A stretch of DNA of 64,000 nt from an uncultured Marinoscillum sp. (GTDB taxonomy: Bacteria; Bacteroidota; Bacteroidia; Cytophagales; MED-G16), in assembly GCA_902529805.1 (NCBI GenBank), contig CABZXU010000004.1, forward strand, positions 31,262 to 95,261, given 5' to 3'. Of the stretch, positions 51,496 to 61,890 are shown piece after piece (the first letter of the stretch is position 1; each line of letters opens with the position of its first letter). Made by a program: the position numbers and the translations under genes. The notes below the pieces were generated by a model that saw only the letters and a program-made list of their open reading frames with translations, was not told where the DNA came from and ran no database searches.

Positions 51496-53738
51496 TTTCT
51501 GTTTTTAAACTTTTCAAAATTGGATTTCAAAACTAATCTCGGAAAATTATTATCAGAAACATCTATATCTGCGGTTTCAAGATATGGATCTAATTTTATA
51601 TTAATAACCCTTTTGTCTTTAACAAATACTTTTGATATTTCATTTTCATTTAACCTCCAAATTTCAGCAGGTATTCTTTCAATTTCTTTAGTTTTATCTT
51701 CATATGTCCATTCGATAATTAATGGGGTGATCAATCCCCCAACATTTTTAAAAGTTACTTCATAGAAGTTTTTGTTTTTGTTTTCTTCTTTAATTTGCTT
51801 GTCATTAAGTTTGTTTCTAAACTCTCTATAAGATGATTCACTTGTGTTTTTGAAATCAAAATAAAGCGGTGTGTCTCTAAAAGTATAAGGAACTCTATCT
51901 ACCGCAGGTCTCTTTTCATCGATTCCTATATCTATTTCTTCAAGTTTATTCTTATTATCAAAATTCTCAGGTGGTTTTCTCATTTGAAACCATCTAACAT
52001 TTTCTACACCTACATCAACATGATCGGTTGTGTAAAACCAACCCCTCCAAAACCAGTCTAAGTCTATTGAAGAAGCATCTTCCATGGTTCTAAAAAAATC
52101 AGCGGGATCAGGATGTTTGAAAGCCCATCGTTTTGAATATTCTTTAAATGCATAATCAAATAATTCAGGTCCCATAATTGTTTCTCTTAAAATACTCAGA
52201 GCTGCAGCTGGTTTTGCGTATGCATTTGCTCCAAATTGTAATATTTGTTCCGAATTAGTCATAATAGGCCTTATTCCTTCTTTGTCACCCTTCATATAAT
52301 CAACAATACTTTGAGCAGTACCTCTTCTTAAAGGCCCATCGCTATAATGTTCTCTTTGGGTGAGCGATTGAACAAAAGTAGTTAAGCCTTCATCCATCCA
52401 AGTCCATTGTCTTTCGTCAGAATTAATAATCATTGGAAAAAAGTTATGGCCAACTTCATGTATAATTACACTAATCATTCCCCACTTTGTTGCTTCACTA
52501 TATTTTCCGTTTTTATTGGGTCTCCCGAAGTTAAAGCATATCATAGGGTATTCCATTCCTATACTTGCTGCATGAACTGATATTGCAACGGGGTAGGGGT
52601 ATTTTATAGTATGTTTGGAAAAAGTTTTCAAGGTATTAGCTACAGCGACAGTAGACTCTTTCTCCCAAAGTGGGTTTCCTTCTTTAGAATAATATGACAT
52701 AGCCAAAGGTTGTTTGTCACCTAAATTCACAGCCATAGCATCCCATATATATTTTCTAGAAGCAGCAAAAGCTACATCTCTTACGTTTTTGGATTTATAT
52801 ACCCATGTTTTTGTTTTTTTTCTTTCTGGGTTTAATTCTTTTTGTATAGCCTCAGATTCTGAAACAATTATCACGGGCTTATCATATGTCTTTTTAGCTA
52901 AATTATACTTGTTTAACTCATTCTTGCTTAACACATTTTCAGGGTTTTCTAGGCTTCCAGTTGCACCTACAATAAAATCAGAAGGAACTGTAATTTCAAG
53001 ATTAAAATCCCCAAAATTTAACGCAAACTCACCTCTGCCTAAAAATTGTTTATTTTGCCAACCTTCTTTATCATCGTACACAACCATACGTGGATAAAAC
53101 TGTGCAATTGTATAACTATAATTCTTATCATCTGGAAAATATTCATATCCACCTCTTCCACCAACACTCATTCTATCATTAATATTATATGACCAATCAA
53201 TATTAAAAATAAAATTTTCACCTGGCTTAAGAGAGTTCTCTAAATCTATTCTCATCATAGTTTTAATAATGGTATATTTAAGGGAAATGTTTTTCTCATC
53301 TGAAACGGAATTAATTTTAAAACCACCATTAAATCGACCCCCATCTGCGTTGGAATAATTATTTGTTATAGATTGTAGTCTTTTCCCATCCAAAGCATAA
53401 GACATTCTGTTTGTGTTTATAAGAGGAGTTTCGGACTCATTAGATCTAACGTTTTGGTCAAGCTGTACCCAGAGATAGGATAAATTATCAGGGGAATTAT
53501 TATAATATGTAATTTTCTCAGAACCAATCAGCTTTTGCTTTTCATCATCCAGAAAAATTTTCATATCATAATCAGCTCTTTGTTGCCAATAATCTTTACC
53601 CGGAGCACCAGATGCGCTTCTATAGTTATTTGGCGTAGGAAGTTGCGTTCCTAATTGTTCAAATTTCCTCTCCCACTTTCCTTGACCGAAAAGAAGATGA
53701 TTACTTAATAATAAAATAATAATAAATTTTTTTTTCAT
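51492..53738 (-). CDS. Exported M1-family zinc metallopeptidase
   Basis: 748 aa with a signal peptide (FIIILLLSNHLLFGQ). Zinc-binding HEVGHNFFPMIINSDER and the third ligand in WTWMDEGLTTFVQ near residues 426-450. The upstream beta-sandwich begins around WQQRADYDMKIFLDDEKQK. Likely an exopeptidase acting outside the cytoplasm. Followed on the opposite side by a HupE-like gene 12 bases upstream on the same strand, suggesting a two-gene operon. Confidence 0.95.
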   Translation of the reverse strand: MKKKFIIILLLSNHLLFGQGKWERKFEQLGTQLPTPNNYRSASGAPGKDYWQQRADYDMKIFLDDEKQKLIGSEKITYYNNSPDNLSYLWVQLDQNVRSNESETPLINTNRMSYALDGKRLQSITNNYSNADGGRFNGGFKINSVSDEKNISLKYTIIKTMMRIDLENSLKPGENFIFNIDWSYNINDRMSVGGRGGYEYFPDDKNYSYTIAQFYPRMVVYDDKEGWQNKQFLGRGEFALNFGDFNLEITVPSDFIVGATGSLENPENVLSKNELNKYNLAKKTYDKPVIIVSESEAIQKELNPERKKTKTWVYKSKNVRDVAFAASRKYIWDAMAVNLGDKQPLAMSYYSKEGNPLWEKESTVAVANTLKTFSKHTIKYPYPVAISVHAASIGMEYPMICFNFGRPNKNGKYSEATKWGMISVIIHEVGHNFFPMIINSDERQWTWMDEGLTTFVQSLTQREHYSDGPLRRGTAQSIVDYMKGDKEGIRPIMTNSEQILQFGANAYAKPAAALSILRETIMGPELFDYAFKEYSKRWAFKHPDPADFFRTMEDASSIDLDWFWRGWFYTTDHVDVGVENVRWFQMRKPPENFDNKNKLEEIDIGIDEKRPAVDRVPYTFRDTPLYFDFKNTSESSYREFRNKLNDKQIKEENKNKNFYEVTFKNVGGLITPLIIEWTYEDKTKEIERIPAEIWRLNENEISKVFVKDKRVINIKLDPYLETADIDVSDNNFPRLVLKSNFEKFKNRN

Positions 53739-53750
53739 AATTAATATATT

Positions 53751-54332
53751 TTACCAGAATTTTGCTTCACTCATCAAAAGTAAAGAAATTCCTAAAATTA
53801 TTGAAGAAACAAAAAGAATCCAATCGCTTTTTTTTGGAAAAACTAGACCCGAAACCCAATGGCTAACAAATACAAAAATCATAATTATCAGTATTTGTCC
53901 AATTTCTAATCCCACATTAAAACCAAATAATGGCAATAAAATAGAACCTCCTCCTAGTAGAGCTTTTAAATAATTTGAAAAACCCAAACCATGTATCAGC
54001 CCAAATATTAGTGCTATCCAATAATTTCTATTTAAAATTTTTGAGTTTGTTGAGGAGTTTCTTTTACTAATATTTGTTAAACATGTTATAGCGATAGTCG
54101 AGGGAATAGCAAACTCTATAATTTTTTGATTATAACTTACTAAATCTAGGACTGAAATAATAAGGGTAAAAGAATGACCTATGGTAAATGCTGTTATTAG
54201 TATAATTAATTTTTTTAGCATTCGTAAATCATATAAACAAGAAAGCGCTAAAACAAACAATATATGATCCAAAGCATCTTTGTTAACAATGTGTTCATAT
54301 CCAACAAAGAACCAGACCTTGAATTCTTCCAT
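53751..54332 (-). CDS. HupE/UreJ-family membrane protein
   Basis: About 193 aa from the ATG at 54332; a longer frame to 54395 exists, but the typical start is MEEFKVWFFVGYEHIV. Six or so transmembrane helices with the family's conserved His/acid positions: GYEHIVNKDALDHILF, FTIGHSFTLI, GLIHGLGFSNYLKALL, FNVGLEIGQILII. The family includes Ni/Co-linked permeases of hydrogenase and urease loci, but no such enzymes are here. Position between two zinc-peptidase genes suggests a metal-related or peptidase-related role (inference). Confidence 0.9.
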   Translation of the reverse strand: MEEFKVWFFVGYEHIVNKDALDHILFVLALSCLYDLRMLKKLIILITAFTIGHSFTLIISVLDLVSYNQKIIEFAIPSTIAITCLTNISKRNSSTNSKILNRNYWIALIFGLIHGLGFSNYLKALLGGGSILLPLFGFNVGLEIGQILIIMIFVFVSHWVSGLVFPKKSDWILFVSSIILGISLLLMSEAKFW

Positions 54333-54384
54333 ATAAAAAGATATTTTTGACAAGAATAATAAATTTTTACGACTAAAAATATAA

Positions 54385-54858
54385 ATGTTTATCAATCTTT
54401 TAGCCTGTTTATTTTTGATCCACCCTTATTATGTGAGCGTATCTGAATCTGTATATAATAATGAGAAGTCGGTTTTGCAAATAACAAAAAAAATTTTTTA
54501 TGATGATTTAGAGCTTGTGCTAAAAAACGAAAACAAAAATGAAAACTTTGATATTTTAAATTCTAAAAAAGATCTTGTAAATAGTTATATTGAAAATTAT
54601 ATTAAAAAAAACATGTTTTTCAAAGTAGACGGGAAATTAAAATCATTAAACTATATAGGGTACGAAATAATTAATAGCAGAATTAATTCATATTTTGAGA
54701 TTAAGAATATTAAAAATATAACATCCATTCAAATAAAAGACACCTCTTTACTTGAGTATTTTGATAACCAAGAAAACCTCACTTATTTTGAAATTGACAA
54801 CCAAAGATTTACAATAAGACTTAGAAAAGATAATGTTTCGAAAAAAATTATAATTTAA
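54385..54858 (+). CDS. DUF6702-type secreted protein (second copy)
   Basis: 157 aa. Short signal (MFINLLACLFLI) then HPYYVSVSESVYNNEKSVLQ, the same signature as the copy at 21340. The two share HxYYVS / HAFYVS starts, a YDDLEL / KNDVED motif and length, but little more, so they are old paralogues. Divergent from the HupE-like gene and 11 bases ahead of the metalloprotease gene. Confidence 0.85.
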   Translation: MFINLLACLFLIHPYYVSVSESVYNNEKSVLQITKKIFYDDLELVLKNENKNENFDILNSKKDLVNSYIENYIKKNMFFKVDGKLKSLNYIGYEIINSRINSYFEIKNIKNITSIQIKDTSLLEYFDNQENLTYFEIDNQRFTIRLRKDNVSKKIII

Positions 54859-54869
54859 ATTTATTTGTT

Positions 54870-57317
54870 ATGAAAAAGTTAAGTTTTTTGTTTCTTGTTT
54901 TTTTATCATTAAATGTTTTTTCACAAAAAACATCCCTTTCGGAGTTTGTTTCTAATTTTGAAATAAAGGAGGGTTTTTTAAATTTTTATTGGGATGAAAA
55001 TAAAGGAAAAGTATACCTAGAAATAAATAATTTAAATCAAGAGATCATATATGTAAATTATTTATCAGCAGGCGTTGGCTCAAATGACTTAGGTTTGGAT
55101 AGGGGGCAAATAGGAGGAACAAGAATAATTAAGTTTATTAAAATGGGGCCAAAGATTTTAATGGTACAGCCTAATTATAAATATCGTGCTGTTTCAAATA
55201 ATAAAGAAGAAATAAAATCGGTTGAAGATGCATTTGCTAAATCAGCCTTATGGGGCTTTAATATTATAGCAAATGAAAAAAATAAATACTTAATTGACGT
55301 TTCTGATTTTGTAATTAGAGATTCTCATAGAGTATCGCAAAGACTCACACAAAGAAAACAGGGTTCTTTTAAGGTTGATAATAAAGCTTCTTCTTTTGAC
55401 ATATCAAATTCTAAAAACTTTCCTCTTAACTCTGAGTTAGAAGCATTTATAACCTTTAAAGGTGTAGCTAAAGGCTCTTGGTTAAGATCCGTTTCGCCTG
55501 ACGCCGAAAGTTTCTCTGTAAGAACTAGACATTCTTTTGTTAAACTTCCAGATGAGGGTTATACTCCTAGAAAATTTGATCCTAGAGCAGGATATGGAGC
55601 TATGACATTTTATGATTATGCTAGCCCTATTGAAAACGACCTCCATGTAAAATACATAAGAAGACATAGGCTAATTAAAAAATATCCAAACCAAAAAATA
55701 AGTGAAGCTGTTGATCCAATAATCTATTACCTAGATAGGGGAGTTCCAGAACCAGTAAAATCAGCACTAATTGAAGGTGCATCATGGTGGAATGAGGCGT
55801 TTGAAGCTGCTGGATTTAAAAATGCTTTTCAGATTAAAGTCTTACCTGAAGGAGCTGATATGTTAGATGTAAGGTATAATGTAATTCAATGGGTTCACCG
55901 ATCAACCAGGGGCTGGTCATACGGGTCTTCTGTAGTTGATCCCAGAACTGGTGAAATAATAAAAGGTCATGTTTCTCTAGGTTCTTTAAGAGTAAGACAA
56001 GATTATTTGATTGCCGAAGGTTTATTAAGGCCTTATACAAAAGAAAACGAAAATGATCTTATGAAAGAGATGGCTATTAAAAGATTAAGGCAGCTTTCTG
56101 CACATGAAGTTGGTCATACAATCGGACTTTCTCACAACTTTATTTCTAGCGCAAGAAATAGAAAATCAGTTATGGATTACCCACATCCATTAATTTTATT
56201 TTCAGATAACAAAGTAGACCTATCAAAGGCTTACGACCATGGTATAGGTGATTGGGATAAGCTTGCAATTAATTGGGGGTACCGACAATTTGAATCAAAT
56301 GAAGAAGGTCAATTGAATAAAATATTACAAGATGGGTATAAAGAAGATATTTATTTTATTTCAGATCAAGACTCAAGGCCTTTAGGTAGTGCTCACCCAA
56401 GATCTCATCTTTGGGATAATGGATTTGATGCTTCTGATGAATTAAATAGAATGCTTACGGTAAGACGACATATATTGGATAATTTTTTTGATAATGCTAT
56501 AAAATTAGGCGAACCAATGTCAAGTATTGAGGAAGTTTTGGTCCCTATGTATTTGCTTCATAGGTATCAAATTGAAGCTGCCGCTAAAGTTATTGGGGGC
56601 TTAGAATATAATTATGCTTTAAAAGGTGACGGACAATTGGTAACTAAAATGTTAACACGTGATCATCAGGTTAAAGCTCTAAAATCATTATTAAATTCCA
56701 TTCATCCAAAAAACCTATCTCTTCCTGAAAAATTAATTCAACTAATCCCCCCTAGGGCTTTTGGTTATCCAAGAACCAGGGAAACATTTAAATCAAGAAC
56801 TGGGTTAACTTTTGATTATTTAGCTGCTGCTGAAACTGCAACCAACCTAACTTTAAAAATGCTATTTAATCCAGAAAGAGCTTCTAGGTTGCTTATATTA
56901 AAAGCTAGAGATATAAATACTCAACCTGGGCTTTCATATGTAATGAGTGAAATTATAAATGAGACAATTCTAAAAGAAAGAATGGATAAAAACGACAAGT
57001 ACAATTTGTCAAATATTGAGTTAGAAATTTCAAAAATGGTAAATCATAGTGTTTTAAACCATCTTTTTATGTTAGCAAATAGCAAAAACACACATCAAGA
57101 GGTCAATGCTAGAATTTATTATGCAATTAAAAATATAAAAAAAGAATTAGAACAAAAGAATCCTAAAGAGCACCATTATCATTATCTATCAGAAAAAATA
57201 GAAAAGTTTTTATCTGGAGAGATAGACATTCAATATCCTGAAGAGCTTAAACCACCTGATGGATCTCCGATTGGATCATATAATGATTTTATTTTATCTT
57301 GTGGTAGTGAGTTATAG
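54870..57317 (+). CDS. Exported DUF5117-type zinc metalloprotease
   Basis: 815 aa with a signal peptide (LSFLFLVFLSLNVFSQ). Catalytic HEVGHTIGLSHNF near residue 411 (HExxHxxGxxH metzincin form), with a Met-turn candidate in SVMDYPHP. The upstream DUF5118/DUF5117 region includes YIRRHRLIKKYPNQKISEAV and EGASWWNEAFEAAGF. Such proteases are widespread in Bacteroidota but poorly characterised. The last codon overlaps the MaoC stop from the other strand (57312-57317). Confidence 0.95.
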   Translation: MKKLSFLFLVFLSLNVFSQKTSLSEFVSNFEIKEGFLNFYWDENKGKVYLEINNLNQEIIYVNYLSAGVGSNDLGLDRGQIGGTRIIKFIKMGPKILMVQPNYKYRAVSNNKEEIKSVEDAFAKSALWGFNIIANEKNKYLIDVSDFVIRDSHRVSQRLTQRKQGSFKVDNKASSFDISNSKNFPLNSELEAFITFKGVAKGSWLRSVSPDAESFSVRTRHSFVKLPDEGYTPRKFDPRAGYGAMTFYDYASPIENDLHVKYIRRHRLIKKYPNQKISEAVDPIIYYLDRGVPEPVKSALIEGASWWNEAFEAAGFKNAFQIKVLPEGADMLDVRYNVIQWVHRSTRGWSYGSSVVDPRTGEIIKGHVSLGSLRVRQDYLIAEGLLRPYTKENENDLMKEMAIKRLRQLSAHEVGHTIGLSHNFISSARNRKSVMDYPHPLILFSDNKVDLSKAYDHGIGDWDKLAINWGYRQFESNEEGQLNKILQDGYKEDIYFISDQDSRPLGSAHPRSHLWDNGFDASDELNRMLTVRRHILDNFFDNAIKLGEPMSSIEEVLVPMYLLHRYQIEAAAKVIGGLEYNYALKGDGQLVTKMLTRDHQVKALKSLLNSIHPKNLSLPEKLIQLIPPRAFGYPRTRETFKSRTGLTFDYLAAAETATNLTLKMLFNPERASRLLILKARDINTQPGLSYVMSEIINETILKERMDKNDKYNLSNIELEISKMVNHSVLNHLFMLANSKNTHQEVNARIYYAIKNIKKELEQKNPKEHHYHYLSEKIEKFLSGEIDIQYPEELKPPDGSPIGSYNDFILSCGSEL

Positions 57318-57716
57318 CTTTTCTTCATGAAGAGCTATTCCTGTTCCGTCAACAATTAAATTATTTTTTAAGTCAAATATTTGGGTTTTGAATACACCAA
57401 AATGTTTTTTTTTAATAATTTTTACCAACTCTATATATACAAAATATTTTGTGTCTGGGTACAACGGTTTTTTAAAGCTTAAATTTTGTCCAACATGAAT
57501 TGAGCCATGTCCCGGAAACTTTGTCCCCATTACTTTCCCAAAAGATGTAACCGAAAACAATCCATGAACTATAGGTTTTTTAAATCTTGTTTTTGATGCA
57601 AATTCTTTGTCAAGATGAAGTGGGTTTTTGTCTCCTGTAAGCTCTGCAAATTTTTTTACCATATCTTGTGTTATAACAAATTCTTCTTTATAGTTATCTC
57701 CTATTTTTAATTTCAT
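57312..57716 (-). CDS. MaoC-like hotdog hydratase
   Basis: 134 aa, single hotdog fold. Catalytic hydratase-2 motif ELTGDKNPLHLDKEFASKTRF (Asp and His), then IVHGLFSVTSFGKVMG and a GTGIA end. Likely (R)-specific enoyl-CoA hydratase (PhaJ-like), which could interact with the beta-oxidation genes at 25.7-29.3 kb. One base separates it from the permease gene. Confidence 0.9.
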   Translation of the reverse strand: MKLKIGDNYKEEFVITQDMVKKFAELTGDKNPLHLDKEFASKTRFKKPIVHGLFSVTSFGKVMGTKFPGHGSIHVGQNLSFKKPLYPDTKYFVYIELVKIIKKKHFGVFKTQIFDLKNNLIVDGTGIALHEEKL

Positions 57717-57717
57717 T

Positions 57718-58953
57718 TTATTTATTATTTAACAAGTTTAAATTAATTTTTTGAACAGCAATTAATGCAGGTTTAATAGAGGCAATAATTGAAATAAAAA
57801 AAACTATTGATACTATCATTAATATATCAGCAAATTTAACTTTTACTGGGTAATATTTAATTATAGCTGTTTCCATACCTAAAGAGACCAATCCGTATTC
57901 ATTTTGAAGCACACATAATAAGATCCCCAAAAAACAACCAATAAGAATTCCGAGAACAGATATAATTATTGATTCAAAGTAAAAAATTTTTTTTATTGAT
58001 TTTTCGTTTAACCCTAATGATAATAATATAGACAAGTCTCTTTTTTTATCAATAGCATGCATGCTTAGCAAGAAAAAAATATTAAATGATGATATAATTA
58101 AAATGAAACTAAATATTATAAAAACAATTAGCTTTTCAGTTTTTAATATTTTATATAAATCGGAATGTTGCTCTTCAATTGTTAATACATTATAATTATT
58201 ACCAACTATATTTCTAATTTCTGTTTTGATTTTATTATTGTCTTTTTTTTCATTTACCCTTAATTCTAGTGCAGTGATTTTGTTTTTTTTCTTAAAAAGT
58301 TTTTCTGCGAATGTTAATGAAGATATTATATAATTATTATCTATTTGTTGCTCTATAGCAAAAACACCAGAAGGGATTATAGACAGTTGGTTAAAAGGTT
58401 GTTTTTGTATCCCCGATGGAATAAAAGAAAAATCAGGAGATACAGAATATAAAATCAGGTTATTAAAGTTATCTTTTAAATTTAGAGATATTTTATATTT
58501 TATTCCTCTTCCAATTACAGCATAAGAAGAGTTATCTTTTTTTAAGGTAAAATTACCTTCAACTATATTCTTGTTTAGTCTTTTTTGTAAAATAAACGAT
58601 GAATCAACACCTTTTATATATACTGGTATTTCAGACCCATTATAGCTAGCTATTGCACGATCTTCTATTACTTTACTCACAAAATCAACACCGTCAATTT
58701 CATTTATTTTATTTATATGGTCCTTATTTTTATTGAAATATTTAGAGTTATTGGAAACTATTTTTATTTCAGGATTAAAGTTTATATATAATGATTTTAA
58801 TAAGTCTTCCAAACCATTAAACACCGAAAGAACAATTATTAAAGACGAGGTTCCAACTAAAACACCAATAAAAGCAGCAATACTTAGAAAGTTAATAAAT
58901 GATTTTTTTTTTGAAAAAAAATATCGTTTTGCTATAAATAAAGATAAATTCAT
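57718..58953 (-). CDS. LolC/LolE-like ABC transporter permease
   Basis: 411 aa with an N-terminal transmembrane helix (FLSIAAFIGVLVGTSSLII), a large periplasmic MacB-type domain, and three C-terminal helices (LIVFIIFSFILIISSFNIFF, then ILGILIGCFLGILLCVL, then MIVSIVFFISIIASI). This is the FtsX/LolE architecture, used to release lipoproteins from the inner membrane, consistent with the many lipoproteins here. No ATPase gene is adjacent. The start overlaps rbfA by 4 bases, a pairing I recall from other Flavobacteriia. Confidence 0.9.
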   Translation of the reverse strand: MNLSLFIAKRYFFSKKKSFINFLSIAAFIGVLVGTSSLIIVLSVFNGLEDLLKSLYINFNPEIKIVSNNSKYFNKNKDHINKINEIDGVDFVSKVIEDRAIASYNGSEIPVYIKGVDSSFILQKRLNKNIVEGNFTLKKDNSSYAVIGRGIKYKISLNLKDNFNNLILYSVSPDFSFIPSGIQKQPFNQLSIIPSGVFAIEQQIDNNYIISSLTFAEKLFKKKNKITALELRVNEKKDNNKIKTEIRNIVGNNYNVLTIEEQHSDLYKILKTEKLIVFIIFSFILIISSFNIFFLLSMHAIDKKRDLSILLSLGLNEKSIKKIFYFESIIISVLGILIGCFLGILLCVLQNEYGLVSLGMETAIIKYYPVKVKFADILMIVSIVFFISIIASIKPALIAVQKINLNLLNNK

Positions 58954-59315
58954 TTTTTCTTATCCTTTGGAATATCAAGTCCCGAAAGAATTTTTTCAAT
59001 ATTTGAGGCTTTATGTTCTGATTTGTCAAGTATAAAATTAATCTCAGGAATTTTTCTAATTAAATGTCTTATTTTATTTCCTAAATAACCTCTTATTTTT
59101 TTTGAGTTTTGTTGAACTATTTTAAAATTTTCGTTTTCCGAATTTTCTTTTAAAAAACTCAAATAAACCTTTATCAAACTCATATTATTTGATGCCTTTA
59201 CACCCATGATTGTTAAAAAATTATTTTTTATTAATCCCTTCCCTTCTACAATAAAATACTCATTTATTATGCTGTGAATTAGACTTTCATATTTCTCCAA
59301 TCTTTTTTTTTCCAT
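58950..59315 (-). CDS. rbfA: Ribosome-binding factor A
   Basis: 121 aa. KH-like 30S assembly factor: VKASNNMSLIKVYLSFL, NSKKIRGYLGNKIRHLIRKI, PEINFILDKSEHKA are the family core. Needed for 16S rRNA maturation and cold growth in E. coli. Seven bases downstream of rpiB and overlapping the LolE-like permease gene. Confidence 0.93.
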   Translation of the reverse strand: MEKKRLEKYESLIHSIINEYFIVEGKGLIKNNFLTIMGVKASNNMSLIKVYLSFLKENSENENFKIVQQNSKKIRGYLGNKIRHLIRKIPEINFILDKSEHKASNIEKILSGLDIPKDKKK

Positions 59316-59322
59316 TAACCCC

Positions 59323-59751
59323 TTAAATATCTATTTTTTTTATTCTATTTAGGTGCCTTCCTCCTTGAAAGTTTTTTTTCATGAATACCTCTATCATACT
59401 TATAGCAGAATCTAAAGAAACGAATCTTGCAGGAAAACATATAATATTAGCATTATTGTGAGTTTTTGCTAATGATGCAATTTCACTATTCCAACATATT
59501 GCCGCTCTAATACTGTTGTGTTTATTAGCGGCCATTGCTACACCATTTGCGCTCCCGCATACTAAAACACCAAAATCAACCTCTTTTTTCTGAACATATT
59601 TTGCAACTAGATGAGAAAAATCAGGGTAATCACATGATACCTCATTTTTTGGACCAACATCTATGGTTGTTATTCCATTAGAATTTAAATACTCAATTAT
59701 TTTTTTTTTATAACTAAAACCAGCATGATCTCCACCAATAGCTATTTTCAT
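59323..59751 (-). CDS. rpiB: Ribose-5-phosphate isomerase B
   Basis: 142 aa. Interconverts ribose 5-phosphate and ribulose 5-phosphate. N-terminal IAIGGDHAGFSYKK (binding-site Asp-His), catalytic Cys in FGVLVCGSANGVAMAANK, AAICWNSEIASLAKTHNNAN, and GGRHLNRI at the end. The start overlaps the tatC end by 4 bases. Confidence 0.95.
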   Translation of the reverse strand: MKIAIGGDHAGFSYKKKIIEYLNSNGITTIDVGPKNEVSCDYPDFSHLVAKYVQKKEVDFGVLVCGSANGVAMAANKHNSIRAAICWNSEIASLAKTHNNANIICFPARFVSLDSAISMIEVFMKKNFQGGRHLNRIKKIDI

Positions 59752-60548
59752 TTTTCAATATTTTTTACTCTTCCAGAAATGTAAATACTTATTTGATATA
59801 ATCCAATTAAAGGCATTGCTAAAACGATTTGACTAAATGGGTCTGGAGGTGTAAGAATAGCTCCAAAAACTAAAATAATTACTATTGCATGTCTTCTATA
59901 TTCTCTTAAAATTAATTTATCCACAAGACCCGCTTTAGTTAAAAAATATATTACCATTGGCAATTGAAAAACCATTCCGGAAGCTAACACAAGAGTAGAA
60001 ATAGTTGAAACATAAGATATAATATCAAACTCATTTAATATACTTGGATCGATCTGATAATTTGCTAAAAAATTTATTGAGATAGGAGTAAGGACAAAAT
60101 ATCCAAATATAATTCCTATAAAAAAAAGAAATGATACATAAAACGTTGCGCCTTTAGCAGCTTTTTTTTCATTGGTATACAATCCAGGTGATATAAATCT
60201 CCAAAACTCCCAAAAAGCATAAGGAAATGCGCAAATAATTCCTATAACAAAAGATGAAGAAATATGCATCATAAACTGTCCAGCCATTTGTCTGCTTTGA
60301 ATTATAAAGGGAAGTTTTTCAACGCAAAAAACATTAATATTTATCCATTGACCAATATCACATAAAGCCCTGTATGTCCAAAAATCGCTTTTGGAAGGGC
60401 CTAAAATAATTTTTCCAAAAACAATACTTTTAGATAAAAAAGCTATTATAGCAAAAATAATAATTGCAATTAAAGATCTAATTATATGCCACCTAAGTTC
60501 CTCTAGATGATCTAAAAAAGACATTTCTTTTTCTTCCTGTTTCTTCAT
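59748..60548 (-). CDS. tatC: Twin-arginine translocase subunit TatC
   Basis: 266 aa with six transmembrane helices. Signature [20 protein letters not shown] at the N-terminus and the central [20 protein letters not shown], then [10 protein letters not shown]. Core receptor of the Tat pathway for folded proteins in the inner membrane. tatA/B are not in the window. Starts inside glyA's end (4-base overlap) and precedes rpiB. Confidence 0.95.
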   Translation of the reverse strand: MKKQEEKEMSFLDHLEELRWHIIRSLIAIIIFAIIAFLSKSIVFGKIILGPSKSDFWTYRALCDIGQWININVFCVEKLPFIIQSRQMAGQFMMHISSSFVIGIICAFPYAFWEFWRFISPGLYTNEKKAAKGATFYVSFLFFIGIIFGYFVLTPISINFLANYQIDPSILNEFDIISYVSTISTLVLASGMVFQLPMVIYFLTKAGLVDKLILREYRRHAIVIILVFGAILTPPDPFSQIVLAMPLIGLYQISIYISGRVKNIEK

Positions 60549-61816
60549 TTAAATAAAGGATAATCTACCATCCACTTGTTAATTTCTTTTTTGATTTCTC
60601 TTATTATTTTTTCATTGTTTCTGTTTTTTAATACTTCATCGACATAAAAAACGACCTTTTTCATTTCTTTTTCTTTCATTCCTCTAGTTGTGATTGCTGC
60701 ACTTCCTATTCTCATTCCTGAAGTTATGAAGGGAGACTCCTTATCAAAAGGAACCATGTTTTTGTTAATAGTTATATCAGCTTTTCCCAAAGTGTTTTCA
60801 GCAACTTTACCTGTTATATCTTTATTGCTTAAGTCAATAAGCATTAGGTGATTTTCTGTCCCATTTGAAATGATATTATACCCCTTTTCAATCAAACATT
60901 TTGCCATCATTTTTGCATTTTTTTTCACCTGTAAAATATATTGCATATAATTATCGGATAAAGCTTCTTCAAATGAAATCGCTTTTGCTGCAATGATATG
61001 TTCTAAAGGCCCCCCTTGGGTACCTGGGAAAACAGCGGAGTCTAAAACTGATGACAAAGATTTTAAATTTCCTTTAGGAGATTTCGTTCCAAGGGGATTG
61101 TCATAGTCATTCCGCATCATTATGATTCCACCTCTAGGACCCCTTAATGTTTTATGAGTAGTTGAGGTTACTATATGACAATGATCTAGTGGATCATTCA
61201 ATAATCCTCTTGCAATAAGACCAGATGGGTGAGCAATATCCGCAAGTACAATTGCACTAACTGAATCTGCTATTTCTCGAATTTTTTTATAATCCCAGTC
61301 TCTACTATAAGAAGAGGCTCCACAAATTATTAGTTTAGGTTTTTCTTTAAAAGCAACCTTTTCTAGTTGATTATAATCGAGTAGCCCATTGTTTTTTTTA
61401 ACCCCATAAAAACATGAAGAATATATTTTTCCAGAAAAATTCACACTAGATCCATGTGTTAGATGGCCTCCGTGGGCTAAATCAAAACCTAAAATTTTAT
61501 CACCAGGGTTTAATATTCCCAGCATTACTGCAGCATTTGCTTGTGCCCCTGAATGAGGCTGTACATTTACCCAATTTGCATCAAATAATTTTTTTAATCT
61601 ATTTCTTGCTACATCTTCTATTTCATCTACAATTTCACAACCACCGTAATACCTTTTTCCTGGTAACCCCTCAGCATATTTATTTGTTAAAACACTTCCA
61701 GCAGCAGCCATCACTTGTTCTGAAACATAATTTTCTGATGCAATTAGTTCAATCCCTTGTGTCTGTCTTATTTTCTCTTTTTCAATATATTCAAAAACTA
61801 GTTTATCTTTAATCAT
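60545..61816 (-). CDS. glyA: Serine hydroxymethyltransferase
   Basis: 423 aa. Converts serine and tetrahydrofolate to glycine and methylene-THF. Motifs: [61 protein letters not shown] Lys in [17 protein letters not shown] near residue 220, and [15 protein letters not shown]. First gene of a glyA-tatC-rpiB-rbfA run, divergent from pheA. Confidence 0.97.
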   Translation of the reverse strand: MIKDKLVFEYIEKEKIRQTQGIELIASENYVSEQVMAAAGSVLTNKYAEGLPGKRYYGGCEIVDEIEDVARNRLKKLFDANWVNVQPHSGAQANAAVMLGILNPGDKILGFDLAHGGHLTHGSSVNFSGKIYSSCFYGVKKNNGLLDYNQLEKVAFKEKPKLIICGASSYSRDWDYKKIREIADSVSAIVLADIAHPSGLIARGLLNDPLDHCHIVTSTTHKTLRGPRGGIIMMRNDYDNPLGTKSPKGNLKSLSSVLDSAVFPGTQGGPLEHIIAAKAISFEEALSDNYMQYILQVKKNAKMMAKCLIEKGYNIISNGTENHLMLIDLSNKDITGKVAENTLGKADITINKNMVPFDKESPFITSGMRIGSAAITTRGMKEKEMKKVVFYVDEVLKNRNNEKIIREIKKEINKWMVDYPLFK

Positions 61817-61890
61817 TATTTTATTTTTAGTCTGTTAAGTAAGATTTTAAGTTTAATCTTTATATTTAATATTTTAATTTTATAAATCTA

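Noticed and set aside
53751..54395. Longer start (54395) for the HupE-like gene
   Set aside because: The extra 21 residues overlap the divergent DUF6702 start and are not family-like; the ATG at 54332 matches the usual N-terminus.
56656..56661. Second CACGTG core as a possible extra parS
   Set aside because: The flanks (TTAA before, ATCA after) do not match parS arms, and it lies within the metalloprotease coding sequence.
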